From NCBI RefSeq assembly GCF_003426735.1, contig NZ_QVON01000001.1, positions 868,001 to 932,000 of the forward strand: a DNA stretch of 64,000 bases, written 5' to 3'. The stretch comes from Arenibacter sp. P308M17 (GTDB lineage: Bacteria; Bacteroidota; Bacteroidia; Flavobacteriales; Flavobacteriaceae). The number at the start of each line of letters is the position of its first letter. Position 1 is the first letter of the stretch. The notes beneath the pieces were generated by a model, which ran no database searches, had not been told where the DNA came from, and saw only the letters and a program-made list of their open reading frames with translations. This document shows, one piece after another, positions 26,263-34,315 of the stretch. The position numbers and the translations under genes were made by a program.

Positions 26263-26999
26263 TACGTAATCTGATGGTTTTATTGTTTTAAAATAGGAAC
26301 AAATCCGACCCGCCCGTTTTGAGAAAAAACCATTAATAAAATTCTATAAATATTAATCTTCGGAGAAGATAGCAAGTTATGTTTTAAGCATCTTAAAACT
26401 ACTACTACTAGCGAAGTGAAAACCCTGCCTACGGCTGGAGGCTGATATATATAGAAGGAGAAAATAGTAAATTAAACAGAAATTTTTAAAGAAATCAGGA
26501 CCACGGTCGGGACAATTTTGAAAATCTCTGGCCCAGGTATTTGATAGAGAGAGGGCAATATAAGAAGGTAGCCTATCTGTTAGTGTTAGAAAAGTTAATG
26601 CTCGATTTTCCTTTATTGTAATAAGATCATCAAATGGAAAACAGATTAAAGGAAAGCTAATATACCGTTTCCAAAAAAAAAGACCGATGCCGAACAGACC
26701 TATTTCCTTCGCCATGGTATTTATTACAGGGCAATCTGTTTGGAAGTAAATATACCAAGGAGGAGGCGGATTTTTAACAGGTTTACGGCTAAACTGACCA
26801 ATCACTCCAAGTACTAGGGTAAGTGACTTTCGGTTTAGGGTTTTGATACAGTGATCGCTTATAGAATCTGGCTCTCAATGGCTGATTTTTTTTAATAGGG
26901 GAAAGAAGAAAATGGTTAATGTCCCGTCTCCTCTTATACAGATAAATCCCGACAAAATTTAGAAGAAATCTATTATTACATGCTTTAGTGCCAAACTTA
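26263..26999. other. No supported gene
   Basis: Frames of up to 142 codons exist on the minus strand but have no recognisable motifs, a biased composition and no start context. Treated as eroded island DNA between integrase relics. Confidence 0.4.
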
Positions 27000-27262
27000 A
27001 ATTTCCAATCTTTCGTGATATTCATCTATTATATGCGTAGGGAGATTTTTAATATATATTTCAGTTGTACTGACATCACTTGTCCGAGCATTTTGCTCAG
27101 AGCATTTATTGGAACATTATTGAGAATTAGGTTTGTTCCCATGGAATGACGACTCACATAACTAGTTAAATTTTCTTCAATTTCAAAAAGTTGAGCAATC
27201 TCTTTTAGACGTTTGTTATATCGCTTTCTTGCACATCTCTACCGGGTGCTTTTTTATAGATA
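27000..27262 (-). pseudogene. Second decayed tyrosine recombinase relic
   Basis: The minus strand reads RYNKRLKEIAQLFEIEENLT, SYVSRHSMGTNLILNNVPIN, ALSKMLGQ, then a frameshift, and in the next frame DVSTTEIYIKNLPTHIIDEY. These are the Arg-His box and the catalytic Tyr box of a phage-type integrase C-terminus. The upstream domains are missing. It is the third integrase-derived sequence within 3 kb. Confidence 0.75.
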
Positions 27263-27394
27263 GGGAGAAGAAATAATTTTTTTTGATTTCCATAATTCAA
27301 TGCCACTAATACGACTGTAAAATGACGATGTGAAACTACTGGCAATTACTGTGATTGTTTAAGGCCAAAAAAGTTGGGATAGACAAGCAATAAA

Positions 27395-28618
27395 TCAAAA
27401 ATTTATCACCGCATCCAAAGCCTCATCAGCTTCTTTATGGATAAAATTAGCTTGGTAGTTTATAGTCGTTTTTAAATCACTGTGTCGATAGAGCTTTTGT
27501 AACATTAACGGATGAATCTTATCTCCTGCAATATTGCCAAACGAATGACGCGCAATGTGCATAGTTAATTTTTTGCTGATCTCGGCCTTTACAGCGATTT
27601 TCTTTAAATGTTTATTGAATTTTAAGGTGGCATTTTTAGTGCTTCGCAACATTCGGTCCGCATTATTATGATCAATACCTCTTAATTCTGGAAAGATATA
27701 CTCATTCGTGCCAAGATCAGAGTCAGCGTATAGGTTAATAATATTATGGAGCTTGTCTGATATTTTTAATGAGATTACCTTACTGTTTTTGTTCATCTGA
27801 TAAAAGAGACGACCCTCATGAATATCGGTCCATTTTATTTTTAAAACATCAGCAATACGCATTCCTGCCAAGTAAAAGCTGAATAACCAAACATTCCGTG
27901 CATGATTTTGCGGGGCATGAACTGAAAGGTTAAGATTTTCAATACGGGAAATTTCTTCACTGGTTAGACCTATTTTGACAGATTGTGGTATTTTAATTTT
28001 AATCTTGCCCTTTTCGGAGCCAAAAGGATAAAATTCAGGTTTCACCAGTTTTTCCTGTATAGCTCTATTGTATAACGTGCGAATAAACATTAGAACATTG
28101 GCAATACTTCTATCACCAAGTGTGCCCAGGGCTCTCAAATAACTCTGTAGACCTCGAAGAAAGGGAACAGTTATCTGGTCAAAACTTAATGATTTACCTC
28201 CCATATAATCTTTGATGCGATTGAGTAGGGGGCGTTCACTATCGATACGGGATAATTTTTTGCTTTCTTTCAATTGCTTAAAGTGTTTTTCAGCGTAATC
28301 AAAAAAGGAATGTACAGTTAGCGTTGTAGTTAATTGTGATTTCAATTCTTGAACGGAAAAATGGTCACCATCTTTTGCAGCCGTATCCAATAAAATGGCA
28401 TTGGCCTCCGCCTGCTTAATTGCAATTAGATTGTTTAAACGTGCAGAATTAGGGTGTGATTTTTTAACTTTTTGTTTTGTTACGTCCCAAAATTTGGGAT
28501 CAAGATATTGACCTGTGTAGAGAAAAGTTGATTTTCTATCCTTAGTGACTCGAACTGCGATTGGAAAAAGTCCTTGTTTATTACTTTTTTTTCTTAATAT
28601 AGTGTTGATTGTTGCCAT
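27395..28618 (-). CDS. Tyrosine recombinase/integrase of the island
   Basis: 407 residues when started at ATG 28618 (MATINTILRKKSNKQG), the usual start of this Bacteroidota integrase family; a frame ten codons longer exists but adds an unlikely leader. The arm-binding domain is at about 1-85, the SAM-like core-binding domain at about 100-195 and the catalytic domain at about 215-400. Catalytic residues are visible: Arg in LAGMRIADVLKIKW, Lys in the NKNSKVISLK strand, His-x-x-Arg in MHIARHSFGN, His in LYRHSDLKTT and Tyr in INYQANF. It reads inwards from the right end, with its start 161 bp from the right core repeat. It is intact and is the obvious enzyme for integration at tRNA-Gln. Confidence 0.92.
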   Translation of the reverse strand: MATINTILRKKSNKQGLFPIAVRVTKDRKSTFLYTGQYLDPKFWDVTKQKVKKSHPNSARLNNLIAIKQAEANAILLDTAAKDGDHFSVQELKSQLTTTLTVHSFFDYAEKHFKQLKESKKLSRIDSERPLLNRIKDYMGGKSLSFDQITVPFLRGLQSYLRALGTLGDRSIANVLMFIRTLYNRAIQEKLVKPEFYPFGSEKGKIKIKIPQSVKIGLTSEEISRIENLNLSVHAPQNHARNVWLFSFYLAGMRIADVLKIKWTDIHEGRLFYQMNKNSKVISLKISDKLHNIINLYADSDLGTNEYIFPELRGIDHNNADRMLRSTKNATLKFNKHLKKIAVKAEISKKLTMHIARHSFGNIAGDKIHPLMLQKLYRHSDLKTTINYQANFIHKEADEALDAVINF

Positions 28619-28654
28619 TTTTTTCGAACATATGTAGTAAAGATACAAAATTCA

Positions 28655-28677
28655 GGTACAACATAGGTACAACAAAT
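28655..28677 (+). repeat. Right subterminal repeat (putative arm site/integrase promoter region)
   Basis: It matches 426-448 at 22 of 23 positions and contains two tandem units close to AGGTACAACA. It lies 37 bp upstream of the integrase start, so a protein bound here could affect both recombination and integrase expression. This is inferred from position. Confidence 0.55.
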
Positions 28678-28778
28678 GATGGTTTTTCTTGGTTTCTTGT
28701 GGTCTTATGTGATTTTTGGCATAGGTTAAAGTACATATTTTCAGTTAAATAGAAACATTTAAGTTTAAAAGTATATAA

Positions 28779-28800
28779 GTTCGAGTCCTAGTAGGCCAAC
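28779..28800 (+). repeat. attR core (partial tRNA-Gln 3' end)
   Basis: An exact 22-bp copy of 356-377. It has no tRNA 5' part in front, but a terminator follows, as expected if this is the original chromosomal 3' end displaced by the island. Confidence 0.88.
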
Positions 28801-28817
28801 GTAAAGTTTAGAAGTAA

Positions 28818-28852
28818 AATCCCGATTTCGAAAGAGGTCGGGATTTTTATTT
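28818..28852 (+). terminator. Original tRNA-Gln terminator, now outside attR
   Basis: AAATCCCGA (28818-28826) pairs with TCGGGATTT (28838-28846), followed by T-rich sequence. It lies at the same distance from the core repeat as the terminator at 383 lies from the left core. Confidence 0.75.
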
Positions 28853-28880
28853 TGTAAAAAAAATTGGACAGGGAATTAGG

Positions 28881-28960
28881 GCATCAAGAACAATTCTGGA
28901 TCAAGTCCAAAATCTGGGTTTTTACGGATCAGGAACAATTACTGTGTTTGTGCAAATATT
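28881..28960. other. Possible IS-end relic outside the island
   Basis: ATCAAGAACAATTCTGGATC (from 28883) and GGATCAGGAACAATTACTG (from 28926), followed by TGCAAATA, resemble GGATCAAGAACAATTTCTGG and TGCAAATA beside the transposase relic at 480-522. No transposase coding sequence remains here. The rest of 28853-29120 shows nothing. Confidence 0.4.
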
Positions 28961-29124
28961 TCTATGGAAAAAATAGCTTCATAAAGACACTGCTTTTTGG
29001 CTTCGTTTTCCGCAAGGGATCCCGGAGCGTATTATGTCGTCCATGAAAGGTAAAAAGGGACTTTAAACGGAGCTATTTTATCGCGCCAAAAAGGGGTGGA
29101 TCCAGCCTATTTGCATTTACGACC

Positions 29125-29190
29125 TATCTATGGACTATCTATGGAGTATCTATGGAGTATCTATGGAGTATCTATGGAGTATCTATGGAG
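29125..29190. repeat. 11-bp tandem repeat, six units
   Basis: Six consecutive head-to-tail units of TATCTATGGAG are present; the first ends in GAC, the other five are identical. The unit length is close to one helical turn. No gene overlaps it. 29191-29345 contains nothing else I can support. Confidence 0.9.
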
Positions 29191-29345
29191 TTGACCCGTC
29201 CTTAAAATAGCTATATGACTTTGAACACGAACTTTGGGATAGTTTATCCTATCTTATTCCAATTCACACACAACTTTTGGGATTGATCCCTTCAATTACT
29301 GCTGTCCTAATTTTTTGGGGAATCATAAAAGATCAGGAAGTTTGT

Positions 29346-29747
29346 TCAGTAGGAAAACGTTTTTATAAGAAAATCTTTGTTTATTGGCTTCTCAATAAAA
29401 TCGAGTACAAGTGGATTTAGTTGTGCACATTGAATATCGGCAGGATCAATGGAAGAGGAGAGTATGTAGATGTTGAATTGATTTTTTATCGGCTTTTTGA
29501 AAGTTTCAAATTTTTCAAGAAATTCCCATCCCGTTAAGGTGGGCATATTGATATCCAAAAAAAGGGTTATTTTTTCTTCAAACGGGTGATGCTCCAAGTC
29601 GGTTTCAATATAATCCAATGCTATTTCGGGAATATTGAAATCCTTCACTTCCGCCCCTTCAAGATTTTTTTCTATTACTTTTTTTAAGAGTAAATTGCTG
29701 AGGGGATCATCATCTACGAGTATAAATAGTTTATATAGGTTTGTCAT
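29346..29747 (-). CDS. Single-domain response regulator (CheY-like receiver)
   Basis: 133 residues forming one receiver domain with no output domain. The acidic pocket is LVDDDP (about residues 10-15), the phospho-acceptor Asp lies in FLDINMPTLTGWEFL (about residue 66), the switch Ser in YILSSSID, and the conserved Lys in FIEKPIN (about 117). Single-domain receivers pass the signal by protein contact or phosphorelay. It lies 124 bp downstream of a large sensor kinase in the same direction, so the two are probably partners. Confidence 0.9.
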   Translation of the reverse strand: MTNLYKLFILVDDDPLSNLLLKKVIEKNLEGAEVKDFNIPEIALDYIETDLEHHPFEEKITLFLDINMPTLTGWEFLEKFETFKKPIKNQFNIYILSSSIDPADIQCAQLNPLVLDFIEKPINKDFLIKTFSY

Positions 29748-29871
29748 TTTTGGTTTGCTTTATTGTAATCCAAATATTTGCTAGAAGCCCGCCCGGATGG
29801 CGCCCTAGCTTGTAAGGCCGGTCCATTTGTGTAGGCCCTAACTCGAGCACGGTTTGTTTCTATGACATCGT

Positions 29872-32800
29872 TTATTCGAAAATTATGGTAAATTCTGTTC
29901 CTTTATCGGGTTCGCTTGCCACGGTTATTTTTCCGCCCATTGCCTCTACTTGTGTCTTGACCATGAACAAGCCCATGCCTTTGCCTTCTACATGGGAGTG
30001 AAACCGTGCATAAAGGCCGAATATTTTATGGCCTTTTGTTTTTAGGTCGATGCCCAATCCGTTATCCTTAAATATAAGAACTATTTTTCCGTTTTCTTTT
30101 TTGCTCATTATTTCAATGAACGGTTGCTCGTTTGGCCTACAATATTTTATGCTATTGCTTATTAAATTGTAAAATATACTGTGCATATAAACTTTGAAGG
30201 AAAAAATTTCATCAACCTCGGAAAAATCAGATTGGATATGAACGGGATGTTTTTCATTAAGATTACCGTAACTGGTAGATATATCGTTCACCAATTTTGA
30301 AAAGGAAATGGGTTCCTTTCTTTCCTTAACTTCCAGTTTTACTTGCAGTATGTAATTGATATCCTTAATAATGTTGTCCAGGCCCAGGGCAGATGTAGCA
30401 AGTGCCTGCAAAAATTCTGTTCGCTCCTGTTGTGTGAGCGATTCAGTTTGCAAGTATTCGGATATACCGATAATGTTTGCTGTTGGTGCGCGCAGATTGT
30501 GGGAAATAATAAAGGTAAACTGCTCCAGGGCGCGATTCCGGTGAAGCAAGTCGTTCGTTATTTTTATCCGTTCCAATTCTGCATTTTTTCTTTTAGTTAT
30601 ATCCCTGGAATGGCATGCAATACCGGCAATATATTTGTTCACAATAATAGGGTTGAAGCTTGCCTCAATCCATGATTCGTCCCTTCCGGAAGAATGGGGG
30701 GTGTAAATTTCTGTTTTAAAAGCCTCTCCCAAAAGTGCTCTGCGATAAAGTTCCTCCCAATTTTTTATGGACTCATCCGGGATCATATCAAAACTCATTA
30801 AATCATCCCCCTGTTGAATTTCAAGGCCGGTAAATTCTTTCATTTCCTTGACGAATGCATCGTTGGCAGCTATTAATTTATAATCAGTTGAAATGCTCCA
30901 AATGAAATCATCCGTACTGTTAATAAGCGCCTCCTTATCCCTTCTTTCAAACTCTTTTTGCTCTTCTGCCTTCTTCTTCTCCGTAATATCAATGGCTGTT
31001 ACAAAAGCGCCAAAGATAGTGCCGGATTCATCCTTGGCGGGACTGTATTTGAGGGAAAAGTAAGTGTTTGAATTGTTGGAATCGGGGACGATAATTTCAG
31101 CTTGTTCAACATACCCTTCCAATACTTTTTTATATATGGCAGCGGCGATCTCCTTTCTTTCCGGTTGTACATAATTTAAAATGGAATCCCCTTTGCGCAC
31201 TTCCAGATTGAAATATTTTCTGTATAAATTTCTAAATTGATTATTGAAGGATACAATCTGCAGCTCACTGTTGAGCAATATAAACGACTCTTCGGTGTTA
31301 TTGATGAGCAATAACATTTCCGCCTCAGTTTTTTTGCGTTCGGAAATGTCGATATGCATCACCACTGCACCTGTCAGAAAATGGCTTTTAAAGGGCCTCA
31401 CCTCTACTTTATACCATCTTTTTTCGGTAGGTGAATTGCAGGGGTATTCCATCGTAAAATAGGCTCTGGTCCCACTCAATATATCCTTTAGACCCTGTGC
31501 CATGCGCCTGCCATCTTCTGCATCAATACCTTTAGAATTTTCGGATATTGCAATATAGTCTTTACCAAGATGCTGATAGGCATCGTCCAACCCGTTTAAT
31601 TTTCCAAAATGAATCCATTCGTCATTAACTTTTAGTATGCTTCCGTCATTCTCAAGTAAAGCTATGCTAGCAGGCAAGGTGTTTAGAATGGCTGATTGCT
31701 GGTTCGAGACCGCTTCCAATTCAGCGAAGTTTTTTTGTAATTCTATTTCCGCTTCCTGATGCCTTTCTGCATTTTCAAACATTTCAAGGGCAAAGGATAT
31801 ATCCCCTGTTACTTCTTTTAGCAATGCAATATCGTCCTGGTCAAAATAATTACGTTCTTTTGCGTAGAGGTTGAACGTACCGACGATGTTGTCCCATTTT
31901 TTTATTGGCAATACGATTAAGGATCCAATGTTATGTTTATTGGCATAATGTTTCCAGCTTTTTACTTTAAGGGTCTTCCCAATATCGTTGCAGAGAAAAT
32001 ACTTGCCTGTTCTCAATACGTAATTCTCCGGTCCATTAATTTCATAAGGGGAATCGGTAAATGCTCTGATATCCTGTTCCGGAATGCCGCATGAATCAAG
32101 AAGGTCTATTTTATTTTCTGCCGGGTTAAACCTGCCTATCCAGGCTATTTGGTATTTGCCGAACTCAAGGGCAATGTCGCACGATTTTCTAAAAAGTGTG
32201 TTCGCATCTTTTACATGTACAATGGTTTGGTTGATCTGGCTTATGAACTGGTAAAGCCGATTGGCCCTCTCCAGTTTTTCCTCCGAAATTTTATTTTCCT
32301 CCAACGATGTTGTCAGCCCGGCTAGGAGCAGGTCCAAACATTTGGAAAATGCAAAACTTAATAGAACCAAATTGGATGATATGGCGACCCATGAGCCAAA
32401 ACCATATACAGAGGAAATAGGGCTTTCCATTCCGAAATAAATAAGTAGGGCAAAGAAAAGGCAGACAAGGGTGTTTGCCCAAGCTGATAAATAGGCGGCC
32501 TTGGAAGAGTAGATAAGGGAAGAGAGAATGGTAACCGCAAGGGCAAACAAAAGTCCCGGTGCGGGTAACGGTAAAAAATAGAGGAGCGTTACCGATAAAC
32601 AGAAAAGTATTCCAATAAAGATGGCCTTCCGTATTTCGAGTTTTATATCGGGACCAATGGTTATGAGGACTATTGTGGAAAAGGCAAATAAATCTGCAAG
32701 GCCGATAACGGCAACCCCGTTCACAAAGGCCATTGTAACGCTTGGAACGAGTGCTATTAAACTTAAGGGCGTAAGGTAGGTAAGGATATTGCAGAAAACG

Positions 32801-32919
32801 GCATTTCGCCAATAGGAAACTTCTCCCGGGCTGCTGGTTTCATTCTTCAAAACTACGTCCTGAACATGCTTTTTATAGATGGCCCACCCGCCGATATAAT
32901 TTTTACTTAAATGTTGCAT
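29872..32919 (-). CDS. Membrane-anchored GAF/PAS sensor histidine kinase
   Basis: A 1,015-residue kinase. Residues about 35-200 hold several transmembrane helices. A GAF domain follows (about 220-375), then three PAS domains (about 400-525, 535-650 and 665-785), the dimerisation/phospho-acceptor helix with FIISHNLRAPTANIIG (about 795-860), and the ATPase domain with NLISNSIKYCRPN (N box), DNGLGIDL (G1) and GKGMGLFMVKTQ (G2), ending the protein. The His in SHNLRAP is the expected phosphorylation site. No receiver domain is fused, so the receiver gene next to it should serve. The signal is unknown; many PAS domains suggest redox, light or small-ligand sensing. It lies just outside the island. 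Confidence 0.92.
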   Translation of the reverse strand: MQHLSKNYIGGWAIYKKHVQDVVLKNETSSPGEVSYWRNAVFCNILTYLTPLSLIALVPSVTMAFVNGVAVIGLADLFAFSTIVLITIGPDIKLEIRKAIFIGILFCLSVTLLYFLPLPAPGLLFALAVTILSSLIYSSKAAYLSAWANTLVCLFFALLIYFGMESPISSVYGFGSWVAISSNLVLLSFAFSKCLDLLLAGLTTSLEENKISEEKLERANRLYQFISQINQTIVHVKDANTLFRKSCDIALEFGKYQIAWIGRFNPAENKIDLLDSCGIPEQDIRAFTDSPYEINGPENYVLRTGKYFLCNDIGKTLKVKSWKHYANKHNIGSLIVLPIKKWDNIVGTFNLYAKERNYFDQDDIALLKEVTGDISFALEMFENAERHQEAEIELQKNFAELEAVSNQQSAILNTLPASIALLENDGSILKVNDEWIHFGKLNGLDDAYQHLGKDYIAISENSKGIDAEDGRRMAQGLKDILSGTRAYFTMEYPCNSPTEKRWYKVEVRPFKSHFLTGAVVMHIDISERKKTEAEMLLLINNTEESFILLNSELQIVSFNNQFRNLYRKYFNLEVRKGDSILNYVQPERKEIAAAIYKKVLEGYVEQAEIIVPDSNNSNTYFSLKYSPAKDESGTIFGAFVTAIDITEKKKAEEQKEFERRDKEALINSTDDFIWSISTDYKLIAANDAFVKEMKEFTGLEIQQGDDLMSFDMIPDESIKNWEELYRRALLGEAFKTEIYTPHSSGRDESWIEASFNPIIVNKYIAGIACHSRDITKRKNAELERIKITNDLLHRNRALEQFTFIISHNLRAPTANIIGISEYLQTESLTQQERTEFLQALATSALGLDNIIKDINYILQVKLEVKERKEPISFSKLVNDISTSYGNLNEKHPVHIQSDFSEVDEIFSFKVYMHSIFYNLISNSIKYCRPNEQPFIEIMSKKENGKIVLIFKDNGLGIDLKTKGHKIFGLYARFHSHVEGKGMGLFMVKTQVEAMGGKITVASEPDKGTEFTIIFE

Positions 32920-33652
32920 AAATTACTAATATTTCGGACCTGTTCCGTTGCAAGTATCAACTTGGAATATTATGAGTTTGCTTTTAGCGGGGGCTTTTCT
33001 GTTTTTTTTCTGAATTTGAAAGATAAAGGCTTTTAGGGAAATAACAGTTATGTTGGCGTTTTTTGCCATTTATATTTCTGAAAAATCAATTTTATGGGCA
33101 ACGTTAAAACGCGCTGCTTGCGTAAATTCCCTTAACTAATTTGGAAAACGATTATTTGGGCAATGTTGAAGGGATAGTTTTTATTGTGGCAATTCATACT
33201 ACTTTTTAGAAAAGGTTTAGATGGTTGGAACAAACGATTCTTTGTAGAACACGCTGGTGCAAAGGTACTTAATAAAATTAATAATAGATTTTATAACTTT
33301 AGGCTTTACCAAAAATATCCTTCACTCAATATAGTCTCCGACCCTTGGGACGGGACTACCTTTTAAGTAGCCCCGAAAACTTTTAGGGTGGTTTATGGTC
33401 CCGTTGGCCAATATTCGGCCCTGGTCGATTTTTATATATCGGTTGCTCCATTGTTATTTATTGGTATTCTTGCAATCGATGATTAGCTGCCAAATCGAGG
33501 TTCGGCCAAGCCAATGCCGTGCGTTTGGACGATAGAGGGGACAAACAGGAACAGAGCAATTTTTTGGCCGGTAGATCATGACTTTTTCAAATTCGAACAA
33601 AACTTTAGGGATTGGTCCATTGGTCTTTCTATATAATAAATAACATAGATTC
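32920..33652. other. Divergent intergenic region, no supported gene
   Basis: It lies between the minus-strand kinase and the plus-strand rimP operon. A 60-codon frame at 33184-33366 has no family features. The kinase promoter should lie near 32930-33000, but I see no clear consensus. Confidence 0.5.
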
Positions 33653-33681
33653 TTGTAGAATCTAAAAATTATGTATATTTG
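33653..33681 (+). promoter_or_regulatory. Promoter of the rimP-nusA-infB operon
   Basis: TTG at 33653-33655 and TATATTTG at 33674-33681 are spaced 18 bp apart, close to the Bacteroidota consensus. It is followed by a 160-bp leader before the rimP start. Confidence 0.65.
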
Positions 33682-33840
33682 CGGTGCTGAAAGAATATAA
33701 AGTATTCATGAGGGGACATTTTGTCCCCTCTTTTATTACTATACTTAATTGGACGGCACGGTAAGAAAACAGCTTTACCTTATATTCCGAGAGGGTCGAT
33801 TTTTGGATTTGGGGGTGTGTGTTCAATAAAACCGAAGTAT

Positions 33841-34302
33841 ATGTTGAAGGATAAAGTTACTGCACTTTTAGAAGAAGCGTTAAAGGGGAATCAATCACTT
33901 TTTTTATTGGATTTCTCTATTTCGGCGGATAATAAAATAAAGATTACTTTGGACGGTGACCAAGGTGTTACCCTGCAGGATTGCATGGATGTAAGTAGGG
34001 CCATAGAGCATAATTTGGACAGGGAAGAAGAAGACTTTTCCCTGGAAGTTGCTTCTTCGGGAGCGGCTTCCCCGATTAAATTGCCCAGACAGTATACAAA
34101 AAATATAGGTAGAAAGCTTGAAGTCAAGACCCGGGACGGGGAATTTGTAGGCAAGTTAACAGAGGCCTCGGGGGATAGTATCACCCTGGAGTGGAAAGAT
34201 AGGGAACCCAAACCCGTAGGAAAAGGGAAAATTACGGTTCAGAAAAAGCAGCAAATTGCAATTTCTGATATTAAGGAAGCTAAAGTTGTATTAAAATTTT
34301 AA
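33841..34302 (+). CDS. rimP: Ribosome maturation factor RimP
   Basis: 153 residues from ATG 33841; a frame open further upstream adds 40 residues unlike the family, so the shorter start is chosen. The N-terminal alpha/beta domain (about 1-75) contains FLLDFSISADNKIKITLDGD and DCMDVSRAIEHNLD. The C-terminal SH3-like domain (about 80-150) contains EVASSGAASPIKLPRQY and KNIGRKLEVKT. The protein acts in late 30S assembly. Gene order rimP-nusA-infB is conserved in bacteria, and nusA follows after 13 bp. Confidence 0.95.
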   Translation: MLKDKVTALLEEALKGNQSLFLLDFSISADNKIKITLDGDQGVTLQDCMDVSRAIEHNLDREEEDFSLEVASSGAASPIKLPRQYTKNIGRKLEVKTRDGEFVGKLTEASGDSITLEWKDREPKPVGKGKITVQKKQQIAISDIKEAKVVLKF

Positions 34303-34315
34303 TTGTAGTTCAAAA

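Larger units (their letters stand above)
356..28800. mobile_element. tRNA-Gln-integrated genomic island carrying a SusCD/sialidase-fold locus
   Basis: The boundaries are an exact 22-bp direct repeat of the tRNA-Gln 3' end (356-377 and 28779-28800). An intact tyrosine recombinase lies next to the right repeat, and paired 23-bp subterminal repeats lie inside both ends. The interior is visibly more AT-rich and more decayed than the chromosome from 33.7 kb onwards. I see no conjugation, relaxase, replication or phage structural genes, so it is best described as an integrative genomic island rather than a complete conjugative element. Mobility today would depend on the integrase and on help in trans. 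Confidence 0.85.

Noticed and set aside
26377-26805. 142-codon minus-strand frame in the relic zone
   Set aside because: Odd composition, no motifs, no start context and no neighbours in operon; treated as chance.
356-28800. Integrative conjugative element or prophage
   Set aside because: No relaxase, conjugation, replication, capsid or lysis genes are visible between the repeats.
29125-29190. Possible CRISPR array
   Set aside because: Units are head-to-tail without spacers and only 11 bp long; no cas genes nearby.
33184-33366. 60-codon frame before rimP
   Set aside because: No family resemblance and no start context; it lies in the divergent regulatory gap.
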